The position numbers and the translations under genes are program-made. A stretch of DNA of 64,000 nucleotides from Paulownia fortunei (taxonomy: Eukaryota > Streptophyta > Magnoliopsida > Lamiales > Paulowniaceae), in NCBI GenBank assembly GCA_019321725.1, contig CM033121.1:3782001-3846000 (forward strand), given 5' to 3'. Of this stretch, positions 23,401 through 35,800 are shown one piece after another. Each line of letters begins with the position of its first letter. Position 1 is the stretch's first letter. The notes under the pieces were generated by a model that saw only the letters and a list, made by a program, of their open reading frames with translations, made no database searches and was not told the origin of the DNA.

Positions 23401-25590
23401 CACCACAGAGGAAGGAAGGACAGGAATTAACAGTTTCTTTAACAGGTATTACACAACATTTACTGTGGTTTTGATCATTGCAGTTACTTTGGTAGTTTAT
23501 ATTCAAGATTCTGTGAGCTGGGTATGGGGCTTTGGCATTCCTACAATGCTCATGTTCTGCTCGATCGTGCTGTTTTTCGTGGGCATGAGATTATACGTGT
23601 ATGTGAAGCCAGAGGGCAGTGTGTTCTCCGGCATTGCACAGGTGCTAGTTGCTGCTTACAAGAAACGAAAGCTTAAGCTTCCTGATGGTGACAATGTTGA
23701 CGGGGCGTATTATGACCCACCATTGAAGGGGACAATTGTGAAGAAGCTCCCTTTAACAAATCAATTCAGGTAGTATACCCTTTTCTAAGAAATAATAGCC
23801 TTCAATTGACTTGATAAGGATGATTTTTCAGTTGAGGTGAATATACTTAGATAAGAAATAATCGGACTTGTTTTTAAGTCCGATACTTGGATACGTTACT
23901 AAGCATTCATATCTCTGTCTCCCATTTTCCTATTTCTCTAGAAAAAAAGTACTATATTATGGCGAGACATGCTCATCACGTAATCTCATAATATGCATAT
24001 TTGATGTTGATGTGATCGGAGAAAAATGGCTATTAGGGTACTTACACAAACATATGGAGACCACTGATAGAGATTGTTCCTAGACTTTTTGTGCATATTA
24101 GGCATGCCCGTGCAACTCATAATTCATTGATGGAACCATCTTGATTGTATCCAAGTTGTGTGCTCACAGAAAATGAAGATTGAGGGACTAGATTTTTTTT
24201 TCTTAAAGCCAATAGATAAAGAGGTATTTTTAATATTTTGGGGGGAAAATTATAGAATTTTAAAATTTTATTTATAAAATTTATCCTAATTTAAAACTCT
24301 TACTAAAGGCTTCTTCTATTAAGGAATTCGTGTACAGTCAAAAGTATTTTCTTGGGGAATATGGCATCAAATTATGGAATTTATATGAAGAATTTCCAAA
24401 GTCGTGTGCATGGAACTTGTGTTATTTCAGCTACCATGACCATTTCTTGAATTCCAAACAGTAGCTTTGATTTCCTCTAGCATACAAGAAGGAGAGAAGA
24501 AAGTTTGATGTTAGTATTCTGTTTCTGTTTTTTGGCCTCAAAATAGAACCGAAAAGACCAGATGAAGCTACTATTGATCTAGATTTCTTCGTGTAGGCAT
24601 TCTAATTTAAATTCCAAAATCTCGGAACAGTGTTCACTATATGCATGAATGACTGCATGATCATGTTAAAAATCTTGATTTCGTTTTCAGTATTCCGATG
24701 TTGTTTCATTCAGGTTCTTAAATAAAGCTGCCTTAATGATGGATGGTGAAGTTCTACCAGATGGCTCCAATTCGAATCCCTGGATGTTATGCAGCATCCA
24801 ACAAATTGAAGAAACTAAATGTCTATTCAAAGTCTTCCCAGTGTGGGCTTCTGGCATAATCAGTTTCACTGCCATGACACAACAAGGCACATTCACATTA
24901 TCCCAGGCATTGAAAATGGACCGCCATCTTAGCCCAAACTTCAAAGTCCCTGCTGGATCACTGTCCGTCATATCCATGATCACGATTGGGATATGGCTCC
25001 CGTTCTACGACAGAGTCCTCGTGCCATCCCTTAGGAAAGTCACGAGACACGAAGGGGGCATCACTCTGCTCCAAAGAATGGGAGTTGGCATTGTTTTCTC
25101 CATTCTGTCCATGATAGTAGCAGGATTGGTCGAGCGAGTGAGAAGGGCATCGGCCACTATGCATGCTGGACCAGACGGTATCGCCCCTTTAACTGTTTTC
25201 TGGCTAGCCCCGCAGCTGATTCTGATGGGATTTGCCGAGGCATTCAACATTATTGGACAGATTGAGTTCTACAACAAGGAGTTTCCTGAGAACATGAGCA
25301 GTGTGGCTAATTCTTTGTTTTCTTGTACTATGGCTGGGGCTAGTTATCTCAGCGCTGTTTTGGTGAATGTTGTGCACAAGACCACAGGGAGACATGGTCA
25401 TCCTGACTGGTTAACAAAAGACATTAACGCTGGAAAAGTCGAAAATCTGTATTTTCTGATTGCTGGATTAGGCGTGTTGAATCTTGGATACTTCCTTTGG
25501 GTGGCTCGTCGGTACCAATACAAGAGTAGATACGGAATCGATGATGAAAAGCCTGGTTTTGATGTTGAGCTTAATGTAGTTAAGACATGA
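20185..25590 (+). CDS. NPF2.13: NRT1/PTR family transporter, NPF2.13 (NRT1.7)-like
   Basis: Exons: 20185-20401, 21626-21843, 23207-23769, 24714-25590. Total 1875 nt, 624 aa. Residues 11-19 are a Ser tract coded by a TCT/TCA-type repeat. GGWKSMPFVLGNETFER follows, including the proton-coupling ExxER motif at 75-79 on TM1. Other family landmarks are SGVTNFSPLVGAFISDSYLGRF, GSGGIRPCSIPFGVDQF-type GASGIRPCSIPFGVDQFD, RYYTTFTVVLI, KPEGSVFSGIAQV, NQFRFLNKAAL, FPVWASGIISF, QGTFTLSQALKMDR and FNIIGQIEFYNKEFPE. The whole sequence follows Arabidopsis NPF2.13 closely (recalled, not aligned). NPF2.13 is a plasma-membrane low-affinity nitrate importer that loads phloem in old leaves. Close relatives carry other substrates, so nitrate is inference. 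The exon 1 donor G|GTCGGT is weak and is followed directly by a (TC)n run. Confidence 0.92.
20406..20462 (+). repeat. (TC)n-(AC)n microsatellite at the 5' end of NPF intron 1
   Basis: An unbroken (TC)n run of about 40 bases begins four bases after the exon 1 donor GT. It is followed by CAG and (AC)n to 20462. It forms the right arm of the inverted compound microsatellite described at 20041-20147. Confidence 0.95.
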
Positions 25591-26473
25591 AGTCACTTTC
25601 ACTAGTTTTATTAATTATCAGTATATGTGATCATAAATATGAGAAGTTATGTAGTAGTACTCTTCTTGTAAAGTTGTTACTACAGTTGAATATATGACTG
25701 TCATGGAGGATGACATCCTTTGGCATTTTCTTATCAGAAGTAAGGAAAGGAATTTCAAATGGACTTTTCTTCAGGGTGGTGATAGAAAACAATAAGTATT
25801 TTAGAAGAGGAGATAAAAGCATATAGAAATATGATGAAAAGTATAACATGTAGAAATATTTATATAAGTGAGAGATGAAAAGTGTAATATGTACAATGAG
25901 ATTAATTCCTTTATTTATAAATATCAAAATAAGGGTAAAAGGGAGATTTTGAATTTTAATTTGTTGTAACTGATTATTGTATATATATTCACATTCTCTA
26001 ATTTATCCTAAATACGAGATAATTCTACATTTTAAGTAGGTCATACGATACATACCTCCTGCAATGTATATAAAATGTCATACAACTCTTATAGCTTGCG
26101 CACCAAACTAATACTCAACTATTTATCCTTGACTTTCTACAAAACAAACCGATGACAGCTTTACCTATTAATCCACATTTTTTGCCTATTATACAAACTG
26201 TCTAGATTTGACCTAACCTATACAACATTAAATATATATATATATATATATATATGATATTTTCATCTTATCACTTCAAGAGTTTGATGTAAAAATTGTA
26301 TTTTTTTATGAAAATCTAGCAGTGGATCTGGTGAAGATCTGTAGGGTCTCATTTTAATTGTTGTTTGGTTTTCACATATCATGGAATACCAATAATTCTA
26401 GCCTACATTTATGAATAGTAGTTACTACTGTTCCAGGTTAGTTTTCTACTTTTTTATATACTCTCTTGTACTT

Positions 26474-26504
<31 letters not shown>

Positions 26505-27136
26505 AGAATTAATAAAAATTGATACCTTCTCGTTATTACTACTCTAACAAGAAGTTGGAGAAAGAATTGGACAACCGACGTTCCTACCATTATACAGACC
26601 GACAACATCATATATGTGTAAGGAAAAAATAAGCGAATTCAAAAAGTATTGCAAGTGCTAGTAATTCACAAACTGATAGCATTTTAACACACTAGGAATG
26701 TGGTGTAGTTGTCACAAATCTTAATACAACTGATCAGTGAGAAGAAAGCTATGCAACTTTTGTTGTTAGCTTGTAATAAAAAGAATAGAGCCCTTGTGAG
26801 TTGTGAAGACATTAAACATACATACTTTATTTGTATGTGTTTCTTTGGTGGTTAGTGGTAGTTAGTGGTGGTTTAAAAAATTATAAAATTGAGTCCAATT
26901 TTGGATTGTTCAATCTGTTGGAGCAAGTAACCCATTTAGCAATTTTGTTGCAAGGGAAAGTCTATGTTAATCATAGATTTTCTCAAATTATCTTATGAGT
27001 TACAAATAACTTCTTGAATGACAATTCATTTGTCTTGAGTTTAAAAGAGCTCTTCTTTTTGGCCTTTCTTCTAAAAGTTTGAAGGAGCTTTTCTTTCTTG
27101 TTCATTTTGTATCTTGGGAGTCAGTTATATTTTAAA

Positions 27137-27438
27137 ATTATCGATGATTTTGTGAAGAAAAAATAATGGAAAAAATATCAAAGAAATTTCAGACCAAATT
27201 GGACAAAAGAATTCTACTATATCTACTTACTAATCCAAGTGTATCTAGAACTCAAGTTAAATTTCTCTTTTCACATGATTTTTTTTTTTTTTTGCTAAAA
27301 TCAATAAATAAATAAAAAAAGTACTCGTTTTTGCCAGAATCCCATCTAAATATCAACGATTTTTTTGTGAAGAAAAGACAAATGGAAAAAATATCAAAGA
27401 AATTTCTGACCAAATTGGACAAAAGAATTCCACTATAG
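27137..27438. repeat. pair of ~85-bp direct repeats
   Basis: Copy 1 at 27137-27221 and copy 2 at 27350-27438 share ATGGAAAAAATATCAAAGAA, then ATTTCWGACCAAATTGGAC and AAAAGAATTCYACTATA, with small differences. They are spaced about 215 bp apart. This could be a local duplication or terminal repeats of a small element. Confidence 0.85.
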
Positions 27439-30370
27439 TGCCATTTTCAAACTTGGGCGCATGATCACCTCAATTCATGTTGTACCCCATCCTCTTCCCA
27501 CCAAATCTACCATGCACCACACATTATCAATCAAATCTTGTACTACAATCCCACCACTGACTAAACCTTTGTCTTCCTTCCACAAACCAATATTCACACC
27601 TGTCAAAATATCAACCTTTGGAGCTGCAGTATGCAAGGACTTTTTGTCATGAAATCTGACCTTGAATTTGTGCATCCCATCAATGAACTTCCCCCACGCT
27701 ACTGATATAAATCTGAGTTGACACTCTCTTATCTTTATGTCCTTTACTAGAAGTGTCTTTTTATTTTTATTTTTATTTTTTTGCATTTGGCTTATTAGGT
27801 GAAAATAAAAAGATTCTCACACATCACGCGTTTTGTGGAGTTTCTTGCACCATTCTGCTTTCCTCACATCCTATGCTATTCACAAAGTCGCAAAAATGTG
27901 CCTCCACTAACATATCATGCGCAAAAAAGTTATCTTGGACGAGTGGAAAACTTTTCTTGATGTGTCATTCTCATGATTTCGACATTTTACTACCAAAACT
28001 TGGTTTGTTTGTCACAAATTCACCCTCTCTTTTTTTTTTAATTTTACTGTTATTTAAGTGTAAGAAATTAGTCATTTTTAAGTTTGTAATTCTATCTTAT
28101 ACGTGTTTTATGGCATATGTTGTCTATATAGTTAATACTAACGAGTCATAATACAACAACGGCCCAAAGGTTAACCCTATGAGACTGGAAAAAAAAAAAT
28201 AGTACAAGCTCGTAGGATCACAATGCCGATATAGTATGTGTATCATACAAGTTAGGATTATACCATTCCATATTTGTCTATAAATAACTTTATTTATTCA
28301 TAATTTTGATATACACCAGTTGCATTGATTATTTACTGTCTATATATTTTTGTTCATTTTCTCTTATTCTACTACTGCTGGCTTTCAGCAATTCCATTAG
28401 TCACCCTAATAGTTTATTCATATAACAGGCCCAACCTTACTCAATAACCACTTCCTCACGAAAAGAAATTGCGAATCGAGGAGGCTCAATGTTAGACAAA
28501 TCAAATACCAGCTATATATTTTGAGAAAATATTTTATATATGTAATATATATGTATTTTATAAAATATAAGATAAAATATAATATTAAAATAAAACTTCG
28601 GATTGAAAATTACTGGGCTTTGATTGCTTTTTGATAGCCCCCATTGACATATGAGACAAAAAAACTGATATGCTATGATATTTGTTTCAAATTTTTTTAT
28701 TTTAGTCTTACCATGGGTACAATTAATATATGAAATGACTTTCAACTATTTTATACTTATCTAGTTTTTACTCCATGCCAAGACGTGGAAAAAAAAATTC
28801 TAGCATAATTCAGAAATCAATTGTTTATAATTTTAATTATTTGTTCCTTACAAATTATAGTAAATGGATAACTATCTTGAATACGAAATTATCTAAAAAA
28901 ATAATTTGCTTATTTGAATTTGAATTAAGATATTATTAGTTACCTTATCTTGGATTCTGGACAAATCTTGAATTGGATGAAGATAAAATAACTATATTTA
29001 TTTAAATTTAACAAAAATATATGGCAAAATTGAATTTGATTAGGCAGTCCAAATATACACACACTTGTCACTTATTAGATAGCGTCGTGTTTTTGTTTCA
29101 TTATATATAAATTATTTAGAGATGACAATGAGTCGGATTTGAGTTGAATTTGACCAAACTCGAAATCTGATAATTAAACTCATTAGATTCATTAGACCCA
29201 ATTAATATTTTTTTTAGAAAAATAAAAATATATTTTTAAAAATAATGCAACTAATTTTTTTTAAAAAAAATAATAAAATATCATATAAACATATAAAAAA
29301 TATTTTTTTAAAAAAATGACGGGCGGAATGGGTTTGAAAATAAAAGTTCAAGATCCACTCGAACCTGTTTGAAATAGTAAAAATATCACTCCAGCGAGAT
29401 AGGGCCGAAGCGGATTCGGTTTGAACTTGTCTTATTGTAATACTTAAATTATATTCTTTTAATTTATATGAATTACCACGATGAAATTTAAGTACTTGAC
29501 TTATTAATATAAATAGGAACTTGTCTTGATTGGTCTTAACCGAGATGACTTTGCTTCTAATAATACTAATTGTAGAATTTTGATGGCAATTTATTATTTA
29601 TAAAGCCTATTATAAACTAAATAATAAAATTGGTTTATTATGATTTTATATAGTAATGATGTGTCATTAATAAGTAAGCTATGATTTCTAAAGTCCTTAT
29701 AATTTTAGAAATCATTGTTAGGTATAAGTATGAATGGACAAATGTTAAAGTTGTCCTATACTTGATAGGGTAATGTTTATTAGCCACTCATGTAACTATT
29801 GGTAAAATCATGAAAAAATCCCATATAGTAAATTCGCGATCTTGAAGCGGATAGAAATTTCTATTGAATATAAAAAAATGATGTGGTTGAGAAAAAAAAA
29901 TTAATTCATGCCAGTTTTTTTTTTCAAATAGAGCGATCAAATACATTTTTATATCATTTATTAATTAACAATAATTAAAAATTAATCATCAATTTATAAT
30001 TTAAAATATCAACTATCAATAATCACTAATATAAAAGTAAATTTACTTGAATATCTAACTTTTTTTTATTTTTTCAATTTTTTATTTGTACCTTCCTTTT
30101 TAAGTTGTTACCAAAAGAATAACAAGACGTTTGGGCTTGGGCTATTTAGCAATGATTTTACGGATTGGGCCCCTGGCCCAACTTTTGTGGCTTAGGTTAG
30201 AACATGCTTGTGATTATTGACTTCACTATTGGGCTTTTAAGTTTTATCTTTAGAACAGCAATACTGAGCCCATTACTCCCATGCTTGATTAATGAGTTTG
30301 GGACATTCCTCTAGTAATTGAGCCCATAAGATAGCTAGCCCACTAGGGCCCGAATTGTGCGGCGGCAAGT

Positions 30371-30445
30371 CTTAACACATTTTTCAGTTTTTAAATTTTA
30401 ATTTCTTGCCTTAACACATTTTTCAGTTTTTAAATTTTAATTTTT
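30371..30445. repeat. 39-bp tandem repeat, about two copies
   Basis: CTTAACACATTTTTCAGTTT and the following TTAAATTTTAATTT start at 30371 and again at 30410 without visible mismatch. This suggests a recent duplication. Confidence 0.9.
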
Positions 30446-31439
30446 AGGATAATTCGTTAATCCCTCGACTATGTATGTAATCGTACTACACTTTTGTAGG
30501 GTATAAATTTATTATTGTGGGTTGTGTTATGTTCTCTCTCGATCGTATAAGGAATGTCACATTTAACTTTTTGTATAAATTAAAAAAAGTCAAAATTATT
30601 GTTTTTTCTTGCAAAATCACACTTTTGTTATTAAAGACATAAAATAAATAATTTTATTTGCATACTAGTAAGTAACACTTGCGTTGCACGTAATTTATAT
30701 GATTTTAATAAATTAATTATATTATTTAATAATTTATTTGAATAAAATTAAGATATTATAAGATACTTCATAAATTATAAAATATTACATAAAATATAAT
30801 CAATAAAAAATAAAATATTTCATAAACTAAGTATTGATCGATATGACATTAAGAGATTCTCTCCCAACTCATAATTCGTATCCGATACTTATTCTCTAGA
30901 AATTGAAAAAATATAAACGTTAAACAAGATAGATAATTAATATTAAAAAATATTCATTTAAAAAATATAAATAAAACTACAATTTACCTATATTTATTTT
31001 TTAATGATGAATACATGTGAAATTAAGTGAAAGTTTTAGGGCTCACGATTAAAAATTAAGTAAAATACATGTCCAATATTTAAGGATCTATAGAATTATG
31101 TGTCAATTTTTACATATTATTCAGTGTACATACGACATATACATGATATTATTAAACTATTTTCATTGAATATGACCATCATAAGTAATCATTTTTTTTA
31201 ATTACTTGTATGCTACAATTTTCTTCACATTACATGATTATTAAATATCATAACTTTGTGTTACAGTACAGTGAATCATGTTTCAATATTGTTTTTTCAT
31301 AATAAAAATAAAATATTAATACTATTAATAATATATAATATATTACTTAAAAAAAATATTTATACCTATACTCAAAATTTGTCTGTACATAATATTTTTA
31401 GTCTACATATTCTTCTTACATTTGAGGTATTTTATTTAA

Positions 31440-32800
31440 TCAATTATTGATTGTAGATATTGAAGTTCCTCTAAAAATAGTAATATATAATTGACATTGA
31501 TAAGACATTAAATTATGCAAATAGACACCAATATTTGAAATTGTTTGTCATTGATATTTTTTTATTATTATTACAAAACAAAGTTTCATATAAAATTATT
31601 TACGTTTAAATTGAAATAGATAAACTTCATTTTCAATTAACGAAAGTGACACTATAGGTATAAAGATAATTTTTTCAGTATATTGCTCAAACACAATCTC
31701 TCTATCAATTATATTATTCTTGAAGTCCTACATACTATTTTTGTACAATTACCCAATCCGTTTTATTGGTTCAGATTCCTCAAAAAAATTATTTAATAAT
31801 TTTTTTTCAATACTAATTTATGCTGAAGGCAAACGATTTGGGATTAAAGGGTTCAAAATATTTTCTTTATAATTGTAATTTATGTAACCAATAGTTTCAT
31901 TAAAACTGTTAAATATTCTTGCTTTTCGATACTTGGCTTATCATGTAATGAGTTGAATGAATATTCTTATTAAATTAGAAAAAATAGCCCCAATAAGTCG
32001 TAATATTGACTTTTATTCATTATCATATTCAATAATCATATTGAATTTTGATGTTACCTTTAGTATCACTGGTTGTTTACCTTTTCCAACTCTAAGTAAA
32101 AACTCATTGAAATTTGGATCATTCATCAAGTCATGTTCTTTAATATTTTTTTTCATTTTGGGCAACAAATATAATTTCACTAAACTTACAAAAATAGTTT
32201 GATAAATTGTTATCTTATGAACAACTATTAATAATTATCGAAAATTTTCACAAAACACTGTCACTTTTCTACCAAAGTTCTCATCATTTTTCATTATGTC
32301 TTTCAATAATTTATCAATATTTTTTATAGCTATTATTTTTGTCGTTGGTGCTTCATCCCATAAAAATAGTTGTGGTTTATGTAATAACTCTGCAACCCTA
32401 CTTTGCTTGGGTATATTTAATTCAATTGCATCTATTAGTATTTTGAAGCTATAATATATTGTCTTACCTTTTAACATTATTGTGAAAGCAACTTTAGACA
32501 CTGCGATTATAAGTATTATTTGAGTTTTTGATCTAAAATTAGCTAACAATGTATGGTATAATTTTTTTTTATATTCCACATGACTCATCAATAAAGAAAT
32601 CCCTTGCCCATTTGTACGCAATTTAATATCATTAGAAAAACTTCATGTTATTCATGATTCAATTTTAGTTATACTTTATTATCTTCTAAAGGTATTTCTT
32701 TTGACATTTTATCTTATATCTCTCTTAAAAAATTATTGTTCATATTATCTATATCAATAGGAATGTTTAGAGGATCATATGAACTAATATTACTTTTTTC
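31440..32800 (-). pseudogene. decayed Helitron PIF1-like DNA helicase
   Basis: Read on the minus strand across several frames, this keeps the order of a plant Helitron helicase. First comes LKLNHE..HEVFLMI and a ruined Walker A region (MGKGFLY, 32588-32612). An open stretch of 128 codons follows at 32621-32235 with KKKLYHTLLANFRSK, LNIPKQSRVAELL and the Walker B-like LWDEAPTT. Then NDPNFNEFLLRVGKGKQP, NPLIPNRLP, NCTKIVCR, SLIENEVYLFQFKRK and finally TISNIGVYLHNL...LYITIFRGTSIST, matching the usual ...GVYL...GQLYVALSRGTS end. Stops and frameshifts are frequent, so it cannot be functional. The Rep/HUH nuclease part and the element ends were not found. Family assignment is from remembered helicase motifs. 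Confidence 0.88.
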
Positions 32801-35800
32801 ATGTTCTCAAAAAGAAAAAAACAGACTTTTCAAAATTTTGACAATTTGTATTGAATTGAGGCTTTTAATTTTCTTTTAAAATCTTTAAACATTGCTATGT
32901 ATTTCAAATAACTCTCACATCTGTTGTATACAATATACATTCTTATTGACTCCATGGTAAATTTCAAGCAACTTGATCAGATATTCGACAGTAAAAGTGC
33001 ATGTAAAACAAGCAATATCATCATTCCAACAACACAAACCTAAAATCTTATTTGATGGTTAATTAAGTTTTATTTTTTAAGATTGACATATTGATGAATA
33101 TCAATAATTTCAAAATTATATAGTTAGTGTATATAAATGATGATATTTTTAATTTTTATGATTTTATTTGTTGTAATTTTATTAATTAAAATATATATAA
33201 ACTCGAGAAAAAAAGATGAATGAAAGTTAATAAAGAAAAATTAAATATTTTGAAAAAATATAAATTAAGGTATTATAAAAAAAATTATAGTTGAAAATGT
33301 AATAAAACAATAAACTCTCTTTCAACTCATAATTTATAGGTATCACTTGTTCCTTAAAGATAAAAAAAAAAAAAATGTCAAATCAAAATTGAAAATTCTG
33401 TATGTACCATGTAAATAAACTTTTAACTTTTACAATTTATCAAACTGTGCCAAATATCGAATTTAACTTTTACAATTTTTATACACAATTTTTTTATCTA
33501 ATTTTATATATTAATTATTTTTGTACTATTTTTTTTTCTTACTTTTAATTTACCAAACTAAAAATAATAATTTTTAAATACAATTAGATTTTGTTAATAA
33601 ATGAAAATAAAGAAGAAATTGAGTTGAAATTATATTATATATAGCTTTGTAATACTATAATAATATATAGACATAATAAGATTTTATCTCTATTAGATTA
33701 CTTTAAAAAAATTATTGTTAATTTCATTTTAACTCCTATGTGTATTTTTAAAAATGCTCCAATTTTATCAATTTTATAATTGGTTCACTAGAATAATACG
33801 TAAAAAGATTAATAAATACACAAGTAAATGTATTATAAAATTATTTTTTATTTAATGTAATATATATATATATTTAAAATATTTATGTTGAAATGTGTAT
33901 GTTTTGTTATGACCAATGATATAATGTATTTTGGAAGATATTATATCAATGGTAGATATATTGTCAATATTATTTTATTATGGTTAATTTTTAATTATAA
34001 AAATGTTGTCAATGTTATTGTGTTATAATTAGTGACAATATAGGATGTATGATTATTTAACTATGGTAATAAATAATTTTGTATTTTGGGAAAAACACCA
34101 TTCCCAAAAAATACAAGTAACAAACACGTTTTCGTATCCGAAAAAAAATATATTTGGAAGAAAAGTAGGAAAAGAAAGCAAATAAAAACTACAATATTCG
34201 AATTGACAACAAATAATATAAATAAAATTTATTTAATTAAATGATCAATCCAAAAGATCTATTTTTTCATGAAATGGTTCCAGTAGTGATTTAACAAAAA
34301 TTCCCAAAGTTAAAAAAATTATTAAATCAAATATCAAATTCAATTGCAATCGAACTACTATGACTGCGACATCAAAAAATAAGTTAAATGATTAAAAGAG
34401 ATTTTGAATTTTATGCATAAAATATATGAAATATAAGGGATAATATTATTTTTGAAATATGGTCTCATAATTGGTAAATATGATAAAAAATTCAGATGTG
34501 GGTGATTTGAAAAAACAAAATTAAAAGAATCAAATACTCCATCAATTAAAGTAATTATTTTCGTATAGTCTCATGGTTAAAAAAAAAAAAGTTTTAATCA
34601 TGAATACACTTTAAGTTTTGTTGTATTTTTTTTTTCTTGAGAAAGTGGAATAACAAAAAAATTATAAATGTGACAGTAGATTGTGCTTTTGAATTGATAT
34701 AAAAAAATAGATGTTATTGTGATGTTAATTTTAATGAATCTAATTAAACTTGATATAGTAAGGTATATTTTCATACAAAATTGATATTTGGTTTGATTTT
34801 TTATTTTTTATTTTGATTGATCAAATCGTACAAAATATTAAATTTTAATTTTTTTATAAATTTTATAATTAGTTGTTATATCTTTTTATATTTATTAATT
34901 AATCTTATACTTTTTTCTTAATTTTAACTTACCAAACTAAAAATAATAAATTCAAAATAAATTAGGTTTTGCTATTTAATTTTGAACTATTTTTTTATTT
35001 TTTAGCAAGAATATTTTTTTAACAAAATCATAAAATTAAATATGGTAAAAAATAAAACAAAATGCGAACTTTTTATAAATATAATTTTCCCACATATTTT
35101 CAGAAAAAATAGCAAATTGATAAATATAATATAAAATTCAGATTTGGATTGCTTAAGAAAATATATGTTAAAGAAATCAAATATCTCATTAACTAATATA
35201 ATTATTTTCATACCTTCCAAGCACACGAAAGTATACTTTTAGTCTCGTAGTTTCAGAGGTTTTGCAAATTTAATCTCATGATTCGAAAAAAAATTAATTT
35301 TAGTCATAAATACACTTTAATATATAAGTTTTGCTCTATTTATTTTTTTAAGAATTGGAATCACCAAAATTATAAATACAACAGTGGAATGTGCCTTGCA
35401 ATTTATATAAAAAAATAAATATTATTTTCACATTAATTTTAATAAATTTTATTATATTGGATTATGGAGGTATATTTAGTTTATTCAAAAAAAAATATTT
35501 CACAATAAAATAATTTTTATATGGTGTATCATATTTTTTTCTATTATAATTCAATGTGATTTTTTATAGGGAAGAAAATAATTTGATAAACCGATGAAAT
35601 CAAATCAAAACTGAAAAATTGGTATTCATCAAAGTCGAACAAAAAAATTAAATTTGGTATTTGATTTTTATTTTCATAAAAAAATAATAATCAATTTAAT
35701 TTTAGTATTTTATTTCGATTAATCGAACCATGCCACAATATCAAATTTTAATTTTTATAAATTTTATAAATTTTTACAAATTTTATAGATAATTTTTATA

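Larger units (their letters stand above)
25591..31439. other. gene-poor AT-rich DNA, decayed repeats
   Basis: No gene is supported. The NPF 3' UTR should occupy the first few hundred bases. (TA)n microsatellites lie near 26233-26254 and 26480-26504. A diverged ~85-bp direct repeat lies at 27137-27221 and 27350-27438. A less AT-rich patch at 27440-27740 is open on both strands, but I recognise no protein in it. A dispersed repeat-like segment lies at 29120-29440, a cluster of GGGCY/RGCCCA motifs at 30125-30360 and a 39-bp tandem repeat at 30371-30445. Confidence 0.5.

Noticed and set aside
31256..31450. 64-codon plus-strand frame over the helicase relic
   Set aside because: Low-complexity I/L/N/Y composition typical of AT-rich chance frames; the recognisable protein signal is on the minus strand.
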